DNA from: Thiomonas bhubaneswarensis
GTDB lineage: Bacteria; Pseudomonadota; Gammaproteobacteria; Burkholderiales; Burkholderiaceae_C
DNA length: 64,000 nt
Reading direction: 5' to 3'
NCBI RefSeq assembly: GCF_001418255.1
Contig: NZ_LIPV01000001.1
Span: 124,001-188,000, forward strand
Positions 54,966 to 64,000 of this stretch are shown here, piece by piece (the first letter of the stretch is position 1; each line of letters starts with the position of its first letter). A program made the position numbers and the translations under genes. A model generated the notes under the pieces. It was given only the letters and a program-made list of their open reading frames with translations, had not been told where the DNA came from and ran no database searches.

Positions 54966-57050
54966 ATGTCGGCCGACAACCCGCAATGGAACTGGACGCA
55001 GAGCACCGTGCTGGTGGTCGAAGACGACCCCGCCAGCCGCGAACTACTCACCCGCCGCCTCGCGCGTGACGGGCTGAACACGCTGGCCGCAGCAGACGGT
55101 CCCAGCGCCCTCGCCGTGCTCGCGCAGCAGCCTGTGAGCGCCGTGCTGCTCGACATCGGCCTGCCCGCCATGAGTGGCCTGGACGTGCTGCGCACCCTGC
55201 GCCAGACGCACCCCGCCGACCTGCTTCCGGTGCTGATGGTGACGGCCTTCGACGAGACCGAACGTCTCGAAGAAGCCTTCGACTGCGGCGCCAGCGACTA
55301 CCTCAACAAGCCCATCCACTACCCCGCGGTGCGCGCCCGCCTGAAGATGCACCTGGAACGCGCACATGCCGCGCGCGCCCTGCTGCAGGCCAGAGAGCGC
55401 GAGACGCTGATGCTGCAGGCGACCAACGACGGCATCTGGGACTGGGACAGCACCTCGCAGCGCTTGCATCATTCGAACAACTGGTTCGAGCTGCTGGGCT
55501 GGGGTAATCAGCCTGCGCCCGACACCATTGACGGCTGGATGGCGCGCATCCACCCCGACGACCAAAGCGAAACCCGGCAGAGCTTCGAGCGTTTCGTCTC
55601 CGACCCCGATCAGACGCGGCTGAAGTTGCAGTACCGCCTGCGCGGCGGCGACGACGATTTCCGCTGGATCGAGACGCGCGGCGCCGCCGTGCGCGATGCG
55701 CTGGGGCAATGCCTGCGCTTGGTCGGCAGCCACACCGACATCAGCGCGCTGCGTTACGTCAACCGCGTCACCCAGTTGCCCAATCTGCAGCGCCTCATCG
55801 ACCGGCTCGACACCCATCTGCAGCGTCTGCGCGACGATCCGCAGGGGCGCGTCGGTGTGCTCGTGGCGCAAGTTCTCGACATCGACCACCAGCTCGAGTT
55901 CGCCAGCGGTCAGACCTTCGGCAAAGCAATCGAAATCATGGCCGAGACCCTCTACGGCCGCCTCGGCGACCGGGTGCAGATCGGCAGCGGCGAGCAGGCC
56001 AGCCAGATCGTGCTGCTCGCACGCGACCCCCATGTCGATGATGCCGCGCTCGAAACCCTGGCCCGCAGTCTGCACGACATCCTGCAGGGCGGCGTCACGG
56101 TCCTTGGCAAGGCGATTTTTCCCCGCTTGTGCGTCGGCGTGTTCGCCGAGGCTGCCACGCATGCGCAGACACGCCAGAGTCTGGCCGCCGCGCAACTCGC
56201 CGCGCGTGTGGCCCAGGAAAACGCACGCCCCACACTGCGCTTCGACACCCAGGTGCTCCAGGCCGAAGACCGGCGCAAGCGCGTGCTCGGCTGGCTGCGC
56301 GACGCCATCGAAGACGGGCCGATCGAGCCCTGGTGGCAGCCCATTCTTTGCGCCAACGGCGTCCTGGCCGGTTTCGAGGCCCTTGCGCGCTGGCGCGGCC
56401 CGGACGGTCAGGCCATCAGCCCGGCAGAGTTCATTCCCCTGGCGCAATCCAGCGGTTTGATCGCTGCGCTGACCGACCGCATTCTGCAGCGCTCGCTGGC
56501 CGCGCTAGCCCAATGGCGCGCGGAAGGATTGGTCGCCGAGACCGCCTATACCTCGGTCAACTTTCCGCCCTCGGCCCTGCTCGATCCTGCATTCCCGCAG
56601 TACCTCTCAGCCGCCGTGGCCTCACACGACCTACCCCCTTCGGCCCTGTGCGTCGAAGTGACCGAGTCGGACGCCGCGGCACCCGGCGAGCCGATGGAGC
56701 GCATCACCACCAAACTGCGCAGGCTCGGTTTCCGCCTGGCGATCGACGACTTCGGCACCGGCTACTCATCGCTGGCCTCGCTCAACCGCCTGGCCTTCGA
56801 GACGGTCAAAATCGACCAGAGTTTCGTGCGCGGCATGATGGAACAGCCCCGGCTGCACGAAATGATCCGGGCCATCGTCGGCATGGCCCGCGCCCTGGGG
56901 CTACGACTGGTGGCCGAAGGGGTGGAAACCCAGGAACAAGCCCAGGCACTCGGGCGCGAGGGCGTCGACCGGATGCAAGGCTATCTCTACGCCCGCCCCA
57001 TGCCCGAGCCCGACCTGCGACAGTGGCTGCAAAATCGCCGGGTCGGTTAG
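54966..57050 (+). CDS. REC-PAS-(degenerate GGDEF)-EAL cyclic-di-GMP phosphodiesterase
   Basis: 694 residues. Receiver domain (1-130, phospho-acceptor Asp63 in LLDIGLP), PAS/PAC (about 140-260), a GGDEF-like domain that has lost its signature (about 265-420; GSGEQ where GGDEF is expected) and an EAL domain (about 435-690). The EAL motif itself (GFEALARW, Glu471), ESD-type Glu, IDDFGTGYSS, KIDQSF and AEGVET are intact, so it should degrade cyclic-di-GMP. The receiver places it under the kinase encoded upstream. It starts 6 bases after the response regulator. Confidence 0.93.
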   Translation: MSADNPQWNWTQSTVLVVEDDPASRELLTRRLARDGLNTLAAADGPSALAVLAQQPVSAVLLDIGLPAMSGLDVLRTLRQTHPADLLPVLMVTAFDETERLEEAFDCGASDYLNKPIHYPAVRARLKMHLERAHAARALLQARERETLMLQATNDGIWDWDSTSQRLHHSNNWFELLGWGNQPAPDTIDGWMARIHPDDQSETRQSFERFVSDPDQTRLKLQYRLRGGDDDFRWIETRGAAVRDALGQCLRLVGSHTDISALRYVNRVTQLPNLQRLIDRLDTHLQRLRDDPQGRVGVLVAQVLDIDHQLEFASGQTFGKAIEIMAETLYGRLGDRVQIGSGEQASQIVLLARDPHVDDAALETLARSLHDILQGGVTVLGKAIFPRLCVGVFAEAATHAQTRQSLAAAQLAARVAQENARPTLRFDTQVLQAEDRRKRVLGWLRDAIEDGPIEPWWQPILCANGVLAGFEALARWRGPDGQAISPAEFIPLAQSSGLIAALTDRILQRSLAALAQWRAEGLVAETAYTSVNFPPSALLDPAFPQYLSAAVASHDLPPSALCVEVTESDAAAPGEPMERITTKLRRLGFRLAIDDFGTGYSSLASLNRLAFETVKIDQSFVRGMMEQPRLHEMIRAIVGMARALGLRLVAEGVETQEQAQALGREGVDRMQGYLYARPMPEPDLRQWLQNRRVG

Positions 57051-57066
57051 GTTCGTCGCGCACCGA

Positions 57067-57747
57067 TCAGCGTTGAGCGGGCATGGCCACATAGATTTCG
57101 ACCCGCCGATTGGCCGCGCGCCCCTGGGCCGTGGCGTTGCTGGCGACCGGGTTCTGCGGGCCCAGACCTTGCGTCGAAATGCGCTGGGCGGCGACACCGC
57201 GTGAAACCAGGAAATTCTTCACCGTCAAGGCACGGTTTTCCGACAGCGGATAGTTGATGGCATCGGTGCCGGTGCTGTCGGTGAAACCGAACACCTGCAC
57301 CGTCTCAGTCGGGTTCTGGTTCAGGCCGGTGGCCAGGCTTTCCAGAATGGGATACATGCGCGAGTTCAGTTGCGCGCTGCCCGTGGCGAAACCGGCATCG
57401 GCCGGCACGTTCATCTTGAGGCGATTGTCCTGCGTCTGCGTCACCTGCACGCCGGTACCCGAAGCCTGCGCCTGGGCCTGCAGATCCTGCTTCTGCTTCT
57501 CGAGATGCTGGTTCCACAGATAGCCGCCCAGCGCTCCCACGGCCGCACCCGCCACGGCGCCGGTCGCTGCACTCTTGCCCGTGTTGCCGCCAGCTGTCAG
57601 CGCCCCGATGATGCCGCCGGCCGCAGCGCCGATACCGGCCCCCGTGGCGGTGGTCCGCTGCGATTCGTTCATGTTCGCGCAGCCGCCCAGAGTCAGCGCG
57701 ATCAGACTGGCCGACAGCACGATGGCGATGGATTTTTGCTGTTTCAT
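57067..57747 (-). CDS. OmpA-like peptidoglycan-binding lipoprotein
   Basis: 226 residues. A lipobox LGGC ends the signal at Cys23. Next comes a glycine/alanine-rich hydrophobic region (about 35-75, glycine zipper), a short Gln-rich coiled segment and a C-terminal OmpA domain (FGFTDSTGTDAINYPLSENRA, GRAANRRVEIYV) that binds peptidoglycan. It is likely an outer-membrane anchored structural protein. It converges on the EAL gene, with 16 bases between stops. Confidence 0.92.
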   Translation of the reverse strand: MKQQKSIAIVLSASLIALTLGGCANMNESQRTTATGAGIGAAAGGIIGALTAGGNTGKSAATGAVAGAAVGALGGYLWNQHLEKQKQDLQAQAQASGTGVQVTQTQDNRLKMNVPADAGFATGSAQLNSRMYPILESLATGLNQNPTETVQVFGFTDSTGTDAINYPLSENRALTVKNFLVSRGVAAQRISTQGLGPQNPVASNATAQGRAANRRVEIYVAMPAQR

Positions 57748-57826
57748 AGACGACTCCTGATGAAGAGGTTGATGGTCATACCTTGTGACAAGTTTAGACC
57801 CGATCCCGCTGTGAAGCGGAACTGTG

Positions 57827-58750
57827 ATGTCGAATTTTCAGTCTATCCTGACAGCATGGCATTCCTTGTTGAAACATCTCATGGACCGCTTCGCTCCCCC
57901 CATCCTCCTTCCTCCCGCACGGCCTCGACAGGCCACGGCACCATCGGTGCACTGGACGCTGGACTGGATCGATTTCTCGCGCATCGACATCGCTGCGGTG
58001 CACGACCATATCGACCTGTTCTACCTGCTGGTGAGCGCCTCGTTCATTGAATCGGGCTCGCACACCTATACCCGCAACCTTGTCGAGCACTACGACGCCT
58101 ATCCGCAGATCGCCGACTGGCTTGAGCACCAGTGGGAACCCGAGGAATTGCAGCATGGCCGCGCGCTCAAGACCTATGTGCAGACAGTCTGGCCCGATTT
58201 CGACTGGGACACAGCCTATGCCGCGTTTTTCGACGAATACTCCCGCCTGTGCACCGTCGAAGATCTCGAAGACGACCGCGCGCTCGAACTCGTGGCGCGC
58301 TGCGTGGTCGAGACGGGCACTGCGACTTACTACCGCACCCTGCGCGACCTGTCGCCCGAGCCGGTGCTGACCGAGCTGACCGAGCACATCCGCACCGACG
58401 AGGTGCAGCACTACAAGCATTTTTACCGCTACTTCAAGGAGCTGAACGCCGACCGCAAGCTGTCGCGGGCGCGCATTCTCGGCGCGCTGAAGCGGCGGCT
58501 GCTCGAACTGCGCACCAGCGACTCGGACATCGCGCTGCGTCATGTCTGGGCCTTCCGTCAGGCCATGCCCGGTGTCGACCACGAGCCCTTCGAGCAAGTC
58601 TGCCAGCGGCTCTATCAGTATGTCGGTGCGCGCTTGCCCATGGATCAGGCGGTAAAGATGCTGCTCAAGCCGCTGGGTCTGCCACACCGCATGGAGCATT
58701 GGATCGAACGTCCGCTCACGCACATCGCCCGGCGCGCCATCACGGCCTGA
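57827..58750 (+). CDS. diiron ferritin-like protein, unknown substrate
   Basis: 307 residues from ATG at 57827 (a second ATG at 57881 opens at MDRFAPP). A ferritin-like four-helix core is suggested by EPEELQHGRAL, a Glu in ETGTATYYRTL, and TDEVQHYKHF, i.e. two ExxH motifs plus single Glu residues able to hold two iron atoms. Such proteins include acyl desaturases and N-oxygenases; no closer match is visible. It is divergent from the OmpA-like gene and stands about 240 bases before the aor operon; a link with either is uncertain. Confidence 0.75.
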   Translation: MSNFQSILTAWHSLLKHLMDRFAPPILLPPARPRQATAPSVHWTLDWIDFSRIDIAAVHDHIDLFYLLVSASFIESGSHTYTRNLVEHYDAYPQIADWLEHQWEPEELQHGRALKTYVQTVWPDFDWDTAYAAFFDEYSRLCTVEDLEDDRALELVARCVVETGTATYYRTLRDLSPEPVLTELTEHIRTDEVQHYKHFYRYFKELNADRKLSRARILGALKRRLLELRTSDSDIALRHVWAFRQAMPGVDHEPFEQVCQRLYQYVGARLPMDQAVKMLLKPLGLPHRMEHWIERPLTHIARRAITA

Positions 58751-58993
58751 CCTCGACTGGCGCGCGGCCAAAATCGGCGCGTTGAACAACAGGTGGATAG
58801 CGCACACTGCCAAACCTTTGCCATACCCGAGCACTCGACTCAAGTAATCGGATTCCAGGGCTTACCGAGCGCGAAACCGTGGCCTATAGTGAGTTAGTCA
58901 AGGCGGTATCGACCCAATCAGAAGCGGGGTCACAAGCGCCCCGGGCGCGCCGTCGGCTGGCAAGCACCATCACAACAATCGAGGAGATGCAAG

Positions 58994-59470
58994 ATGCAAA
59001 AGTCCCTGCATATCGACCCGGACAAATGCACGGGTTGCCTGCAATGCGAGATGGCCTGTTCCTACGAAAACTACGGCCTGTTCAACACCTCCAAGAGCCG
59101 AATCAAGGTGTTCGACTTCCACGAAACCGGCCGCAAGGTGCCCTACACCTGCACCCAGTGTGACGAGGCCTGGTGCCTGCATGCCTGCCCGGTCGAGGCG
59201 ATCAAGCTCGACGCCGCCACCGGCGCCAAGATCGTGCTCGAAGACGTCTGCGTGGGCTGCAAGGTCTGCACCATCGCCTGCCCGTTCGGTACGGTCAACT
59301 ATGTCGCCGACACCGGCAAGGTGCAGAAGTGCGACCTGTGCGGCGGCGAACCGGCATGCGCCGAAGCCTGCCCGACCGGCGCCATCACCTATGTGGATGC
59401 GAGCTGGACCGGCCTGTCGCGCATGCAGCAGTGGGCCGCCAAGCTCGGCAACCAGAACGCCGCAGCCTAA
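58994..59470 (+). CDS. aorA: four-cluster ferredoxin subunit of aldehyde:ferredoxin oxidoreductase (AorA-like)
   Basis: 158 residues with sixteen cysteines in four groups (CTGCLQCEMAC at 12-22; CTQCDEAWCLHAC; CVGCKVCTIAC; CDLCGGEPACAEAC), enough for four [4Fe-4S] clusters. It matches the polyferredoxin subunit of the Aromatoleum-type enzyme, which carries electrons between the tungsten and FAD subunits. The ATG follows GAGGAG. It is the first gene of a run of five plus-strand genes. Confidence 0.88.
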   Translation: MQKSLHIDPDKCTGCLQCEMACSYENYGLFNTSKSRIKVFDFHETGRKVPYTCTQCDEAWCLHACPVEAIKLDAATGAKIVLEDVCVGCKVCTIACPFGTVNYVADTGKVQKCDLCGGEPACAEACPTGAITYVDASWTGLSRMQQWAAKLGNQNAAA

Positions 59471-59488
59471 AAACACAAGGAGACAACC

Positions 59489-61336
<1,848 letters not shown>

Positions 61337-61350
61337 TCTGCCGTTGCCCA

Positions 61351-61374
61351 TCCTCCCACGGTTGCGTGGGAGGA
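61351..61374 (+). repeat. intercistronic hairpin between aorB and aorC
   Basis: TCCTCCCAC-GGTTGC-GTGGGAGGA, a 9-bp perfect stem with a 6-nt loop and no T tract, in the 79-base gap between the catalytic and FAD subunit genes. It may set mRNA processing or relative expression. Confidence 0.6.
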
Positions 61375-61415
61375 GCCGGGCGCCCGTATGAAGTTCGCAA
61401 CCTTGGGCAGCGACC

Positions 61416-62702
61416 ATGAAACACCACGTCATCATCGGCAACGGCCCGGCAGGGGTCGTTGCCGCCGAAACCCTGCGCAAGCACGTCCCGGCGGACGACG
61501 CGATCGTCCTGTTCGGCGACGAAGACACGCCGCCGTATTCGCGCATGGCCATTCCTTATCTGCTGCACGGTGACATCACCGAGCGCGGCACCTGGCTGCG
61601 CAAGGATGCGCAGCACTGGAAGCAGCTGAACATCACCCTGAGCCATGACCGGGTCAAGGCGCTGGACAGCGCAGCGCGCACGCTCACGCTCGAATCCGGC
61701 AGCACCCAGGCCTTCGACACCCTGCTGATCGCCACCGGCTCCAGCCCGGTGCTGCCGCGCATTCCCGGCATCCATGCCCAGCGAGTACACACCTGCTGGA
61801 CGCTGGACGACGCCCGCGCCATCGCCCAGTTCGCGGTGCCCGGCGCGCGCGTCATCCAGCTCGGCGCGGGCTTCATCGGCTGCATCATCATGGAAAGTCT
61901 GGTGCGCCGCCGCGTGCAGCTCACCGTGGTCGAGATGGGCGACCGCATGGTGCCGCGCATGATGGGCGAGACGGCGGGCGGCATGATCCGCGACTGGGTG
62001 CAGGGCAAGGGCGTGACGGTGCATACCGGAGCGCGCATCGAATCCATCGAATCCAACCCGGCCGACCTCGCCGCGCCGCTGGCGGTGCGACTGTCCAGCG
62101 GCGAGCGCCTGGCCGCCGATCTGGTGATCTCCGCGGCGGGGGTCAAGCCCAACATCGCCTTCCTCGAAAACTCGGGCGTGCGCTGCCTGCAGGGCGTGCT
62201 GACCGACGAGCGCATGCAGACCAATGTACCCGGCATTTTTGCCGCGGGCGACTGCGCCGAGGCCTTCGATCCGCTGTATGGCAAGCCCATCGTCAGCGCC
62301 ATCCAGCCCAACGCCGTCGATCAGGCCTATGTGGCTGCCATGAACATGGCGGGCAAGCACGCCAGGCTGCGCGGCGTGACCCAGATCAACGTGCTCGACA
62401 CCCTTGGCCTGATTTCCGCGAGCTTCGGCCAGTGGCAGGGCGTGCCCGGCGGTCAGGGCGTGGAGCGCACCGACCGCGCGGGCTTTCGCCACCTGAGCCT
62501 GCAGTTCGACGGCGATGTCATGGTGGGCAGCAACAGCATCGGCGCCACCGAGCACATCGGCGTGCTGCGCGGGCTGGTGGAAGGTCGGGTGCGACTCGGC
62601 GCCTGGAAGGACCGGCTGCTCGACGACCCCACTCGGCTGATGGAAGCCTATCTCGCCAGCGCCCAGAGCCAGGACCGCCGCGGTGATGCGGTGGTGCACT
62701 AA
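61416..62702 (+). CDS. aorC: FAD/NAD-dependent oxidoreductase subunit of the aor operon
   Basis: 428 residues of the pyridine nucleotide-disulfide oxidoreductase fold. FAD-binding GNGPAGVVAAETL near the N-terminus, LLIATGSSPVLPR in the middle, an NAD-binding loop QLGAGFIGCIIMESL, and VPGIFAAGDCAEA near residue 270. In Aromatoleum the third subunit (AorC) carries FAD and lets the enzyme use NAD. The order ferredoxin, tungsten subunit, FAD subunit is the same here. Confidence 0.88.
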   Translation: MKHHVIIGNGPAGVVAAETLRKHVPADDAIVLFGDEDTPPYSRMAIPYLLHGDITERGTWLRKDAQHWKQLNITLSHDRVKALDSAARTLTLESGSTQAFDTLLIATGSSPVLPRIPGIHAQRVHTCWTLDDARAIAQFAVPGARVIQLGAGFIGCIIMESLVRRRVQLTVVEMGDRMVPRMMGETAGGMIRDWVQGKGVTVHTGARIESIESNPADLAAPLAVRLSSGERLAADLVISAAGVKPNIAFLENSGVRCLQGVLTDERMQTNVPGIFAAGDCAEAFDPLYGKPIVSAIQPNAVDQAYVAAMNMAGKHARLRGVTQINVLDTLGLISASFGQWQGVPGGQGVERTDRAGFRHLSLQFDGDVMVGSNSIGATEHIGVLRGLVEGRVRLGAWKDRLLDDPTRLMEAYLASAQSQDRRGDAVVH

Positions 62703-62708
62703 AGCGCC

Positions 62709-63020
62709 GTGAACCAACCCGGCATGAACGCCGCAGCAGCGCCCGCCCCGGAGAGGCCTCAGAGCGGGGCGCGCATCACCCTCAAGCTGATGGCCACGCT
62801 CACCGACTATCTGCCCCAGCCGCGCCAGGGCCACCAGATCACCCTCGACATCGCCCCAGGCACGACGGTGCAGGACGTGATCGAGCGCTTTCGCCTGCCC
62901 TGGAAACAGGTGCATCTGGTGCTGGTGGACGGGGTGTACCTCTATCCCGACCAGCGCGACACGCGCGAATTGCGCGACGGCGAAACCCTGGCGATCTGGC
63001 CGCCCGTGGCCGGTGGCTGA
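62709..63020 (+). CDS. MoaD/ThiS-like sulfur carrier of the aor operon
   Basis: 103 residues from GTG at 62709, 6 bases after aorC. The ubiquitin-like fold is suggested by LKLMATLTDYLP, VQDVIERFRLP and the C-terminal VAGG; a terminal Gly-Gly is required for thiocarboxylate formation in MoaD. It may serve molybdopterin or tungstopterin synthesis for AorB. The N-terminal about 22 residues are extra. Confidence 0.85.
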   Translation: MNQPGMNAAAAPAPERPQSGARITLKLMATLTDYLPQPRQGHQITLDIAPGTTVQDVIERFRLPWKQVHLVLVDGVYLYPDQRDTRELRDGETLAIWPPVAGG

Positions 63021-63041
63021 CCGCGCCGAGCCCGCACGCGC

Positions 63042-63341
63042 ATGTACGGCCTCGATGCCCCGGCACGCACCCGGCTCGACATGACCCTGACGCGCGCCGA
63101 CTTCGCCCGGCAGATCCGCGCGGCCTTCCCTTCGGCTCGTGAACCTTCACCCGGCCTGTTTTCAGGGCAGGACGAAGGATGTGAATGGTCGGTGCAACTT
63201 CAACCTGCCGCCCCGCTCAAGCTCGGGCTGTTCGAGCTCGAACGCTGGTGGGTCGATGTCGCGGTGTTGGCGCAGTCTGCGGCCGAGCGGGCGCAATGGT
63301 GGCAGCGCTTCAGCGCCCACTTTCAGAAAGGCGGCGGGTAA
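63042..63341 (+). CDS. unknown 99-residue protein at the end of the aor operon
   Basis: A 99-residue frame from ATG at 63042, 21 bases after the MoaD-like gene. It contains several Trp (CEWSVQLQP, ELERWWVDVAV, RAQWWQRFSAHF) and no cysteine cluster, signal peptide or membrane segment. No family was recognised. Its last 32 bases overlap the convergent glycosyltransferase gene. Co-direction with aor suggests a role with that enzyme, by inference only. Confidence 0.6.
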   Translation: MYGLDAPARTRLDMTLTRADFARQIRAAFPSAREPSPGLFSGQDEGCEWSVQLQPAAPLKLGLFELERWWVDVAVLAQSAAERAQWWQRFSAHFQKGGG

Positions 63342-64000
63342 GCTGGGAGCTGGTCTGAGCATCCACCCGCTCGGCCTCGCGCAGAATGGCGTCGAGAATG
63401 ACAGGCACCTCGAACACCGCACGGTTGTGATGCGCCGCCACCCGGGCTCGGCAGGCGGGCAGATCGGCCAGAAACGCGGGCAGCGCCGCGCCGATGCCGC
63501 GAAAACTCGGCAGCACCAGGCCGAAGCCGTTGTCGCGCACCCAGTCGGTGTTGTAGCGCTCCTGCGGCATAGTCCAGGCATTGCGGGCAACGATGACTGG
63601 CAGCCCCAGATGCAGCGCCTCGCTGAGCGAACCGGGGCCGGGCTTGCCGATGAAAAAGTCGCCCAGCCGCATGGTCTCGGCCACCTCGCTGGTGAAGCCC
63701 ATCACCAGTCTGGGCGCCGTGGCCGGCAATAGCAGCAACCGCTCGGCCAGACGGACGTTGTGGCCGCACATCAGTATCAACTGCACATCGGGCAGACGCT
63801 CGGCAATGGCCAGCATGCTGCGCGAACCGTGGCCGCCGAACATCACCACCCCGACCGGACGCGCCGGATCGAAACCCAGTTCCCGCAGTCGGGCCTCGCG
63901 GTCGAAGCCGGTGGGGGGGCGATAAAAGTCCGGCCGAATGATCATGCCCGATGTCGCGTGCACCTTGTCGGCAGGAAAACCTGCGTCCAGCGCCTGATTC
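63310..64000 (-). CDS. glycosyltransferase (MGDG synthase/MurG-like), 5' end outside window
   Basis: 230 codons are visible; the frame is open at the right edge, so the N-terminal domain is missing. The visible part is a family 28-type C-terminal domain: VVMFGGHGS, QLILMCGHN, FIGKPGPGSLSEALHLGLPVIV, the last being the sugar-nucleotide site of MurG/MGDG synthase enzymes. The acceptor is unknown. Its 3' end overlaps the preceding plus-strand gene by 32 bases. Confidence 0.85.
   Translation of the reverse strand, partial: NQALDAGFPADKVHATSGMIIRPDFYRPPTGFDREARLRELGFDPARPVGVVMFGGHGSRSMLAIAERLPDVQLILMCGHNVRLAERLLLLPATAPRLVMGFTSEVAETMRLGDFFIGKPGPGSLSEALHLGLPVIVARNAWTMPQERYNTDWVRDNGFGLVLPSFRGIGAALPAFLADLPACRARVAAHHNRAVFEVPVILDAILREAERVDAQTSSQLTRRLSESGR

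Overview
The window is a gene-dense, high-GC chromosomal stretch from a betaproteobacterium, most likely of the order Burkholderiales. The evidence is the gene order: an aa3 oxidase operon carrying the small DUF2970/DUF2909 partners, a spc/alpha ribosomal block followed by dsbD, and a TetR-led fatty-acid operon. A chemolithotroph related to Thiomonas would fit the octaheme cytochrome and the aldehyde:ferredoxin oxidoreductase, but that genus is a guess. No rRNA, tRNA, CRISPR array, insertion sequence, integrase or phage gene was seen, and no gene-free stretch exceeds about 250 bases.

Layout. (1) 1-9.6 kb, mostly minus strand: gluQRS (cut by the left edge), then the aa3 cytochrome c oxidase locus read leftwards as DUF2244 - ctaC - ctaD - small assembly protein - DUF2970 - ctaE. 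After a bidirectional terminator and one plus-strand gene (DUF2909) come SURF1, a thioredoxin-like assembly protein, ctaA, ctaB and sco. The usual ctaG/cox11 is absent and a long palindrome sits where it would be expected. (2) 9.8-12 kb: a BioC-like methyltransferase, comF and trmL. (3) 12-19.2 kb, minus: a five-gene fatty-acid degradation operon (TetR, acyl-CoA dehydrogenase, hydroxyacyl-CoA dehydrogenase/hydratase fusion, thiolase, crotonase) with a clear promoter and a TetR-type operator. (4) 19.3-25.8 kb: a molybdopterin oxidoreductase overlapping a phosphatase-like gene, dsbD, and an ABC-2 transporter pair. (5) 25.9-35 kb, minus: rplN-rplX-rplE-rpsN-rpsH-rplF-rplR-rpsE-rpmD-rplO-secY-infA-rpmJ-rpsM-rpsK-rpsD-rpoA-rplQ. 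The block starts at rplN with its own sigma-70 promoter and a leader of about 200 nt; rpsQ and the S10 genes are not attached. (6) 35.7-41.8 kb, plus: hemA (behind an FNR-type box), prfA, prmC, grxD, ubiX and ppk2, then a minus-strand HIT gene. (7) 41.8-43.8 kb, minus: a Tat-exported ferritin-like protein and an ECF sigma/anti-sigma pair. (8) 44-50.6 kb: a membrane-anchored octaheme cytochrome c with a di-heme cytochrome b, and a 1326-residue FAD/Fe-S oxidoreductase on the other strand. (9) 50.7-57.1 kb, plus: a signalling operon of HD-GYP, H-NOX, PAS histidine kinase, lone receiver and REC-PAS-(degenerate GGDEF)-EAL. (10) 57-64 kb: an OmpA-like lipoprotein, a diiron ferritin-like protein, and an aor operon (four-cluster ferredoxin, tungsten aldehyde oxidoreductase, FAD subunit, MoaD-like protein, unknown 99-residue protein), then a glycosyltransferase cut by the right edge.

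How it fits together: heme and respiration recur (heme O/A synthesis and oxidase assembly, hemA with an anaerobic-regulator box, octaheme cytochrome, H-NOX). The H-NOX cluster looks like a nitric-oxide-to-cyclic-di-GMP phosphodiesterase pathway. The aor genes and the octaheme/cytochrome b pair are the most distinctive metabolic modules.
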